Part shown: positions 54,901 to 64,000 of the stretch, one piece after another
Layout of the letters: each line of letters opens with the position of its first letter
Numbering within the stretch: the first letter of the stretch is position 1
Source: Aplectana chamaeleonis
Lineage: Eukaryota; Nematoda; Chromadorea; Rhabditida; Cosmocercidae
Reading direction: 5' to 3'
NCBI GenBank assembly: GCA_029168955.1
Contig: JAPDOI010001553.1
Location: 101,303 to 165,302, forward strand
Length of the DNA stretch: 64,000 nt
The notes under the pieces: model-generated
The model's input: only the letters and a program-made list of their open reading frames with translations
Database searches by the model: none
What the model was told of the DNA's origin: nothing
Translations under genes and position numbers: made by a program

Positions 54901-57900
54901 ATCAGCCCCCACCCGGGGATTACCTCCCTTGCGTCTAAAATCTGCCCCCACCCGGGGATTACCTCCTTTGCCTGACGGTGCAGCCGAAGTCTGCACCGTC
55001 CAATCTGGGTTTCAAGTGATTTCAACAACTCCGAATTGCAGCCAACACTAAAATCAGCCCCCACCCGGGGATTACCTCCCTTGCGTCTAAAATCTGCCCC
55101 CACCCGGGGATTACCTCCTTTGCCTGACGGTGCAGCCGAAGTCTGCACCGTCCAATCTGGGTTTCAAGTGATTTCAACCACTCCGAATTGCAGCCAACAC
55201 TAAAATCAGCCCCCACCCGGGGATTACCTCCCTTGCGTCTAAAATCTGCCCCCACCCGGGAATTACCTCCTTTGCCTGACGGTGCAGCCGAAGTCTGCAC
55301 CGTCCAATCTGGGTTTCAAGTGATTTCAACAACTCCGAATTGCAGCCAACACTAAAATCAGCCCCCACCCGGGGATTACCTCCCTTGCGTCTAAAATCTG
55401 CCCCCACCCGGGGATTACCTCCTTTGCCTGACGGTGCAGCCGAAGTCTGCACCGTCCAATCTGGGTTTCAAGTGATTTCAACAACTCCGAATTGCAGCCA
55501 ACACTAAAATCAGCCCCCACCCGGGGATTACCTCCCTTGCGTCTAAAATCTGCCCCCACCCGGGGATGACCTCCTTTGCCTGACGGTGCAGCCGAAGTCT
55601 GCACCGTCCAATCTGGGTTTCAAGTGATTTCAACAACTCCGAATTGCAGCCAACACTAAAATCAGCCCCCACCCGAGGATTACCTCCCTTGCGTCTAAAA
55701 TCTGCCCCCACCCGGGGATTACCTCCTTTGCTTGGCGGTGCAGCCGAAGTCTGCACCGTCCAATCTGGGTTTCAAGTGATTTCAACAACTCCGAATCGCA
55801 GCCAACACTAAAATCAGCCCCCACCCGGGGATTACCTCCCTTGCCTCCAATCTGGGTTTCAAGTGATTTCAACCGCTCCGAATTGCAGCCAACACTAAAA
55901 TCAGCCCCCACCCGAGGATTACCTCCCTTGCGTCTAAAATCTGCCCCCACCCGGGGATTACCTCCTTTGCCTGACGGTGCAGCCGAAGTCTGCACCGTCC
56001 AATCTGGGTTTCAAGTGATTTCAACAACTCCGAATTGCAGCCAACACTAAAATCAGCCCCCACCCGAGGATTACCTCCCTTGCGTCTAAAATCTGCCCCC
56101 ACCCGGGGATTACCTCCTTTGCCTGACGGTGCAGCCGAAGTCTGCACCGTCCAATCTGGGTTTCAAGTGATTTCAACAACTCCGAATTGCAGCCAACACT
56201 AAAATCAGCCCCCACCCGGGGATTACCTCCCTTGCCTCCAATCTGGGTTTCAAGTGATTTCAACCACTCCGAATTGCAGCCAACACTAAAATCAGCCCCC
56301 ACCCGAGGATTACCTCCCTTGCGTCTAAAATCTGCCCCCACCCGGGGATTACCTCCTTTGCCTGACGGTGCAGCCGAAGTCTGCACCGTCCAATCTGGGT
56401 TTCAAGTGATTTCAACAACTCCGAATTGCAGCCAACACTAAAATCAGCCCCCACCCGGGGATTACCTCCCTTGCCTCCAATCTGGGTTTCAAGTGATTTC
56501 AACCACTCCGAATTGCAGCCAACACTAAAATCAGCCCCCACCCGAGGATTACCTCCCTTGCGTCTAAAATCTGCCCCCACCCGGGGATTACCTCCTTTGC
56601 CTGACGGTGCAGCCGAAGTCTGCACCGTCCAATCTGGGTTTCAAGTGATTTCAACAACTCCGAATTGCAGCCAACACTAAAATCAGCCCCACCCGGGGAT
56701 TCCCTCCCTTGCCTCCAATCTGGGTTTCAAGTGATTTCAACCACTCCGAATTGCAGCCAACACAAAATCAGCCCCCACCCGGGGATTACCTCCCTTGCGT
56801 CTAAAATCTGCCCCCACCCGGGGATTACCTCCTTTGCCTGACGGTGCAGCCGAAGTCTGCACCGTCCAATCTGGGTTTCAAGTGATTTCAACAACTCCGA
56901 ATTGCAGCCAACACTAAAATCAGCCCCCACCCGGGGATTACCTCCCTTGCGTCTAAAATCTGCCCCCACCCGGGGATGACCTCCTTTGCCTGACGGTGCA
57001 GCCGAAGTCTGCACCGTCCAATCTGGGTTTCAAGTGATTTCAACAACTCCGAATTGCAGCCAACACAAAATCAGCCCCACCCGGGGATTACCTCCCTTGC
57101 GTCTAAAATCTGCCCCCACCCGGGGATTACCTCCTTTGCCTGACGGTGCAGCCGAAGTCTGCACCGTCCAATCTGGGTTTCAAGTGATTTCAACCACTCC
57201 GAATTGCAGCCAACACTAAAATCAGCCCCCACCCGGGGATTACCTCCCTTGCGTCTAAAATCTGCCCCCCACCCGGGGATTACCTCCTTTGCCTGACGGT
57301 GCAGCCGAAGTCTGCACCGTCCAATCTGGGTTTCAAGTGATTTCAACAACTCCGAATTGCAGCCAACACTAAAATCAGCCCCCACCCGAGGATTACCTCC
57401 CTTGCGTCTAAAATCTGCCCCCACCCGGGGATTACCTCCTTTGCCTGACGGTGCAGCCGAAGTCTGCACCGTCCAATCTGGGTTTCAAGTGATTTCAACA
57501 ACTCCGAATTGCAGCCAACACTAAAATCAGCCCCCACCCGGGGATTACCTCCCTTGCCTCCAATCTGGGTTTCAAGTGATTTCAACCACTCCGAATTGCA
57601 GCCAACACTAAAATCAGCCCCCACCCGAGGATTACCTCCCTTGCGTCTAAAATCTGCCCCCACCCGGGGATTACCTCCTTGCCTGACGGTGCAGCCGAAG
57701 TCTGCACCGTCCAATCTGGGTTTCAAGTGATTTCAACAACTCCGAATTGCAGCCAACACTAAAATCAGCCCCCACCCGGGGATTACCTCCCTTGCGTCTA
57801 AAATCAGCCCCCACCCGGGATGACCTCCTTTGCCTGACGGTGCAGCCGAAGTCTGCACCGTCCAATCTGGGTTTCAAGTGATTTCAACCACTCCGAATTG

Positions 57901-60543
57901 CAGCCAACACTAAAATCAGCCCCCACCCGGGGATTACCTCCCTTGCGTCTAAAATCTGCCCCCACCCGGGGATTACCTCCTTTGCCTGACGGTGCAGCCG
58001 AAGTCTGCACCGTCCAATCTGGGTTTCAAGTGATTTCAACAACTCCGAATTGCAGCCAACACTAAAATCAGCCCCCACCCGGGGATTACCTCCCTTGCGT
58101 CTAAAATCTGCCCCCACCCGGGGGTCACCTCCTTTGCCTGACGGTGCAGCCGAAGTCTGCACCGTCCAATCTGGGTTTCAAGTGATTTCAACCACTCCGA
58201 ATTGCAGCCAACACTAAAATCAGCCCCCACCCGGGGATTACCTCCCTTGCGTCTAAAATCTGCCCCCACCCGGGGATTACCTCCTTTGCCTGACGGTGCA
58301 GCCGAAGTCTGCACCGTCCAATCTGGGTTTCAAGTGATTTCAACAACTCCGAATTGCAGCCAACACTAAAATCAGCCCCCACCCGGGGATTACCTCCCTT
58401 GCCTCCAATCTGGGTTTCAAGTGATTTCAACCACTCCGAATTGCAGCCAACACTAAAATCAGCCCCCACCCGGGGATTACCTCCCTTGCGTCTAAAATCT
58501 GCCCCACCCGGGGATTACCTCCTTTGCCTGACGGTGCAGCCGAAGTCTGCACCGTCCAATCTGGGTTTCAAGTGATTTCAACAACTCCGAATTGCAGCCA
58601 ACACTAAAATCAGCCCGCACCCGAGGATTATCTCCCTTGCGTCTAAAATCTGCCCCCACCCGGGATTACCTCCTTTGCCTGACGGTGCAGCCGAAGTCTG
58701 CACCGTCCAATCTGGGTTTCAAGTGATTTCAACAACTCCGAATTGCAGCCAACACTAAAATCAGCCCCCACCCGGGGATTACCTCCCTTGCCTCCAATCT
58801 GGGTTTCAAGTGATTTCAACCGCTCCGAATTGCAGCCAACACTAAAATCAGCCCCCACCCGAGGATTACCTCCCTTGCGTCTAAAATCTGCCCCCACCCG
58901 GGGATTACCTCCTTTGCCTGACGGTGCAGCCGAAGTCTGCACCGTCCAATCTGGGTTTCAAGTGATTTCAACAACTCCGAATTGCAGCCAACACTAAAAT
59001 CAGCCCCCACCCGAGGATTACCTCCCTTGCGTCTAAAATCTGCCCCCACCCGGGGATTACCTCCTTTGCCTGACGGTGCAGCCGAAGTCTGCACCGTCAA
59101 TCTGGGTTTCAAGTGATTTCAACAACTCCGAATTGCAGCCAACACTAAAATCAGCCCCCACCCGGGATTACCTCCCTTGCCTCCAATCTGGGTTTCAAGT
59201 GATTTCAACCACTCCGAATTGCAGCCAACACTAAAATCAGCCCCCACCCGGGGATTACCTCCCTTGCGTCTAAAATCTGCCCCCACCCGGGGATTACCTC
59301 CTTTGCCTGACGGTGCAGCCGAAGTCTGCACCGTCCAATCTGGGTTTCAAGTGATTTCAACAACTCCGAATTGCAGCCAACACTAAAATCAGCCCCCACC
59401 CGGGGATTACCTCCCTTGCGTCTAAAATCTGCCCCACACGGGGATTACCTCCTTTGCCTGACGGTGCAGCCGAAGTCTGCACCGTCCAATCTGGGTTTCA
59501 AGTGATTTCAACAACTCCGAATTGCAGCCAACACTAAAATCAGCCCCCACCCGAGGATTACCTCCCTTGCGTCTAAAATCTGCCCCCACCCCGGGATTAC
59601 CTCCTTCCCTGACGGTGCAGCCGAAGTCTGCACCGTCCAATCTGGGTTTCAAGTGATTTCAACAACTCCGAATTGCAGCCAACACTAAAATCAGCCCCCA
59701 CCCGAGGATTACCTCCCTTGCGTCTAAAATCTGCCCCCACCCGGGGATTACCTCCTTTGCCTGACGGTGCAGCCGAAGTCTGCACCGTCCAATCTGGGTT
59801 TCAAGTGATTTCAACAACTCCGAATTGCAGCCAACACTAAAATCAGCCCCCACCCGAGGATTACCTCACTTGCGCGTAAAATCTGCCCCACCCCGGGGAT
59901 TCCCTCCTTTGCCTGACGGTCCAGCCGAAGTCTGCACCGTCCAATCTGGGTTTCAAGTGATTTCAACAACTCCGAATTGCAGCCAACACTAAAATCAGCC
60001 CCCACCCGGGGATTACCTCCCTTGCGTCTAAAATCTGCCCCCACCCGGGGATGACCTCCTTTGCCTGACGGTGCAGCCAAAGTCTGCACCGTCAATCTGG
60101 GTTTCAAGTGATTTCAACAACTCCGAATTGCAGCCAACACTAAAATCAGCCCCCACCCGAGGATTACCTCCCTTGCGTCTAAAATCTGCCCCCACCCGGG
60201 GATTACCTCCTTTGCCTGACGGTGCAGCCGAAGTCTGCACCGTCCAATCTGGGTTTCAAGTGATTTCAACAACTCCGAATTGCAGCCAACACTAAAATCA
60301 GCCCCCACCCGGGGATTACCTCCCTTGCGTCTAAAATCTGCCCCCACCCGGGGATTACCTCCCTTGCCTCCAATCTGGGTTTCAAGTGATTTCAACAACT
60401 CCGAATTGCAGCCAACACTAAAATCAGCCCCCACCCGGGGATTACCTCCCTTGCGTCTAAAATCTGCCCCCACCCGGGGATTACCTCCCTTGCCTGCCGG
60501 TGCGGCCGGAGGCTGCACCGTCCAATTTGGGTTTCAAGTGATT

Positions 60544-61760
60544 TCAACAACTCCGAATTGCAGCCAACACTAAAATCAGCCCCCACCCGAGGATTACCTC
60601 CCTTGCGTCTAAAATCTGCCCCCACCCGGGGATAACCTCCTTTGACTGACCGTGCAGCCGAAGTCTGCACCGTCCAATCTGGGTTTCAAGTGATTTCAAC
60701 CACTCCGAATTGCAGCCAACACTAAAATCAGCCCCCACCCGGGGATTACCTCCCTTGCGTCTAAAATCTGCCCCCACCCGGGGATTACCTCCTTTGCCTG
60801 ACGGTGCAGCCGAAGTCTGCACCGTCCAATCTGGGTTTCAAGTGATTTCAACAACTCCGAATTGCAGCCAACACTAAAATCAGCCCCCACCCGGGGATTA
60901 CCTCCCTTGCGTCTAAAATCTGCCCCCACCCGGGGATTACCTCCTTTGCCTGACGGTGCAGCCGAAGTCTGCACCGTCCAATCTGGGTTTCAAGTGATTT
61001 CAACAACTCCGAATTGCAGCCAACACTAAAATCAGCCCCCACCCGGGGATTACCTCCCTTGCGTCTAAAATCTGCCCCCACCCGGGGATTACCTCCTTTG
61101 CCTGACGGTGCAGCCGAAGTCTGCACCGTCCAATCTGGGTTTCAAGTGATTTCAACAACTCCGAATTGCAGCCAACACTAAAATCAGCCCCCACCCGGGG
61201 ATTACCTCCCTTGCGTCTAAAATCTGCCCCCACCCGGGGATTACCTCCTTTGCCTGACGGTGCAGCCGAAGTCTGCACCGTCCAATCTGGGTTTCAAGTG
61301 ATTTCAACAACTCCGAATTGCAGCCAACACTAAAATCAGCCCCCACCCGGGGATTACCTCCCTTGCGTCTAAAATCTGCCCCCACCCGGGGATTACCTCC
61401 TTTGCCTGACGGTGCAGCCGAAGTCTGCACCGTCCAATCTGGGTTTCAAGTGATTTCAACCACTCCGAATTGCAGCCAACACTAAAATCAGCCCCCACCC
61501 GGGGATTACCTCCCTTGCGTCTAAAATCTGCCCCCACCCGGGGATTACCTCCTTTGCCTGACGGTGCAGCCGAAGTCTGCACCGTCCAATCTGGGTTTCA
61601 AGTGATTTCAACAACTCCGAATTGCAGCCAACACTAAAATCAGCCCCCACCCGAGGATTACCTCCCTTGCGTCTAAAATCTGCCCCCACCCGGGGATTAC
61701 CTCCTTTGCCTGACGGTGCAGCCGAAGTCTGCACCGTCCAATCTGGGTTCCAAGTGATCT
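60544..61760 (+). repeat. Homogeneous block of pure 152-bp monomers
   Basis: The register repeats every 152 bp at 60544, 60696, 60848, 61000, 61152, 61304, 61456 and 61608 with very few differences and no 87-bp monomers. This indicates recent local amplification. Confidence 0.85.
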
Positions 61761-64000
61761 CAACAACTCCGAATTGCAGCCAACACTAAAATCAGCCCCC
61801 ACACGGGGATTATCTCCCTTGCCTCCAATCTGGGTTTCAAGTGATTTCAACCACTCCGAATTGCAGCCAACACTAAAATCAGCCCCCACCCGGGGATTAC
61901 CTCCCTTGCGTCTAAAATCTGCCCCACCCGGTGATTACCTCCTTTGCCTGACGGTGCAGCCGAAGTCTGCACCGTCCAATCTGGGTTTCAAGTGATTTCA
62001 ACAACTCCGAATTGCAGCCAACACTAAAATCAGCCCCCACCCGAGGATTACCTCACTTGCGTCTAAAATCTGCCCCCACCCGAGGATTACCTCCCTTGCC
62101 TGACGGTGCAGCCGAAGTCTGCACCGTCCAATCTGGGTTTCAAGTGATTTCAACAACTCCGAATTGCAGCCAACACTAAAATCGGCCCCCACCCGGGGAT
62201 TACCTCCCTTGCCTCCAATCTGGGTTTCAAGTGATTTCAACCACTCCGAATTGCAGCCAACACTAAAATCAGCCCCCACCCGAGGATTACCTCACTTGCG
62301 TCTAAAATCTGCCCCCACCCGGGGATTACCTCCTTTGCCTGACGGTGCAGCCGAAGTCTGCACCGTCCAATCTGGGTTTCAAGTGATTTCAACAACTCCG
62401 AATTGCAGCCAACACTAAAATCAGCCCCCACCCGAGGATTACCTCCCTTGCCTCCAATCTGGGTTTCAAGTGATTTCAACAACTCCGAATTGCAGCCAAC
62501 ACTAAAATCAGCCCCCACCCGAGGATTACCTCACTTGCGTCTAAAATCTGCCCCCACCCGGGGATTACCTCCTTTGCCTGACGGTGCAGCCGAAGTCTGC
62601 ACCGTCAATCTGGGTTTCAAGTGATTTCAACAACTCCGAATTGCAGCCAACACTAAAATCAGCCCCCACCCGAGGATTACCTCCCTTGCGTCTAAAATCT
62701 GCCCCCACCCGGGGATTACCTCCTTTGCCTGACGGTGCAGCCGAAGTCTGCACCGTCAATCTGGGTTTCAAGTGATTTCAACAACTCCGAATTGCAGCCA
62801 ACACTAAAATCAGCCCTCACCCGAGGATTACCTCCCTTGCGTCTAAAATCTGCCCCCACCCGGGGATTACCTCCTTTGCCTGACGGTGCAGCCGAAGTCT
62901 GCACCGTCCAATCTGGGTTTCAAGTGATTTCAACAACTCCGAATTGCAGCCAACACTAAAATCAGCCCCCACCCGAGGATTACCTCCCTTGCGTCTAAAA
63001 TCAGCCCCCACCCGGGGATTACCTCCCTTGCCTCCAATCTGGGTTTCAAGTGATTTCAACCACTCCGAATTGCAGCCAACACTAAAATCAGCCCCCACCC
63101 GAGGATTACCTCCCTTGCGTGTAAAATCTGCCCCCACCCGGGGATTACCTCCTTTGCCTGACGGTGCAGCCGAAGTCTGCACCGTCCAATCTGGGTTTCA
63201 AGTGATTTCAACAACTCCGAATTGCAGCCAACACTAAAATCAGCCCCCACCCGGGGATTACCTCCCTTGCGTCTAAAATCTGCCCCCACCCGGGGATTAC
63301 CTCCCTTGCCTCCAATCTGGGTTTCAAGTGATTTCAACAACTCCGAATTGCAGCCAACACTAAAATCAGCCCCCACCCGAGGATTACCTCACTTGCGTCT
63401 AAAATCTGCTCCCACCCGGGGATTACCTCCTTTGCCTGACGGTGCAGCCGAAGTCTGCACCGTCCAATCTGGGTTTCAAGTGATTTCAACAACTCCGAAT
63501 TGCAGCCAACACTAAAATCAGCCCCCACCCGAGGATTACCTCCCTTGCGTGTAAAATCTGCCCCCACCCGGGGATTACCTCCTTTGCCTGACGGTGCAGC
63601 CGAAGTCTGCACCGTCCAATCTGGGTTTCAAGTGATTTCAACAACTCCGAATTGCAGCCAACACTAAAATCGCCCCCACCCGGGGATTACCTCCCTTGCG
63701 TCTAAAATCTGCCCCCACCCGGGGATTACCTCCTTTGCCTGACGGTGCAGCCGAAGTCTGCACCGTCAATCTGGGTTTCAAGTGATTTCAACAACTCCGA
63801 ATTGCAGCCAACACTAAAATCAGCCCCCACCCGAGGATTACCTCCCTTGCGTCTAAAATCTGCCCCCACCCGGGGATTACCTCCTTTGCCTGACGGTGCA
63901 GCCGAAGTCTGCACCGTCAATCTGGGTTTCAAGTGATTTCAACAACTCCGAATTGCAGCCAACACTAAAATCAGCCCCCACCCGGGGATTACCTCCCTTG

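Larger units (their letters stand above)
39020..64000 (+). repeat. Modular satellite DNA array, 87/113/126/152-bp units
   Basis: Continuous head-to-tail array running off the window, on the order of 200 units by length. Core (87 bp): CAGCCAACACTAAAATCAGC, a CCCCCACCCGGGGATTACC segment, TTGCCT, then CCAATCTGGGTTTCAAGTGA and TTCAACAACTCCGAATTG. Module 1 is a 39-bp internal duplication (GTCTAAAATCTGCC..CCTTTGC). Module 2 is a 26-bp insert GACGGTGCAG-CCGAAGT-CTGCACCGT, which with the next C forms a 10-bp perfect hairpin. All four combinations occur: 87 (e.g. from 39351), 113 (from 48433), 126 (from 41168) and 152 (most common). Both strands show long open frames because several unit lengths are multiples of three; none is a gene. 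No CENP-B box or TTAGGC telomere repeat was seen. Confidence 0.97.

Noticed and set aside
39020..64000. Dozens of 60-185-codon open frames on both strands through the satellite
   Set aside because: They repeat with the satellite period, exist in several frames at once, and are explained by unit lengths divisible by three and lack of stops in the monomer.
39020..64000. CENP-B box or telomeric TTAGGC repeats in or beside the satellite
   Set aside because: Searched by eye in the unit consensus; neither motif is present.

Overview
The window reads as nuclear DNA of a nematode, most likely a clade V/strongylid-type worm. The evidence is: short introns of about 50-70 bp ending in TTTCAG-like acceptors, mixed with kilobase introns packed with transposons; a secreted saposin-like gene; a LITAF-type gene; a broken mariner; and a long satellite. 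The species is not identifiable from the sequence alone. No bacterial or viral gene organisation was found.

Layout. (1) 1-8.6 kb: a five-exon LITAF-domain gene on the + strand (190-8606), assembled by hand with every splice phase agreeing. Its 5.7-kb first intron and 2.0-kb third intron hold foldback MITEs and a nested pair of non-LTR retrotransposons. (2) 8.6-13.6 kb: intergenic DNA with a possible small-heat-shock fragment, TTAA-flanked elements and a near-perfect 280-bp palindrome. (3) 13.66-17.68 kb: a three-exon saposin-like gene on the - strand, with a signal peptide and all six canonical cysteines; its second intron is also full of repeats. (4) 17.8-23.4 kb: mostly mobile elements, including TTAA MITEs, a 1.3-kb foldback, a possible pogo/Tc5 fragment, a 1.3-kb TTAA element with perfect ends, and a complete but dead mariner. 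(5) 23.6-25.8 kb: a MADF-domain (Adf-1-like) gene carrying a repeat inside or at the edge of an exon. (6) 25.9-27.2 kb: a decayed Harbinger transposase.

(7) 27.4-32.9 kb: eight head-to-tail copies of a ~660-bp unit; one copy carries a 152-bp TA-flanked MITE, and the other seven show the empty site. (8) 33.7-36.8 kb: a possible 3-kb terminal-inverted-repeat element enclosing a 21-bp minisatellite that reads as heptads. (9) 37-39 kb: a foldback and a second copy of the repeat found in the MADF gene, sitting in the degraded edge of a satellite. (10) 39.0-64.0 kb: an uninterrupted satellite running off the window. Its unit is modular: an 87-bp core with or without a 39-bp internal duplication and with or without a 26-bp perfect hairpin, giving 87-, 113-, 126- and 152-bp monomers arranged in local higher-order blocks.

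Only three host genes are well supported, and they have no evident functional link. The rest is repeat biology: a gene-bearing segment grading into satellite heterochromatin. The most unusual structures are the modular hairpin satellite and its edge, the TTAA elements abutting across a shared TTAA, and the heptad minisatellite within inverted termini.
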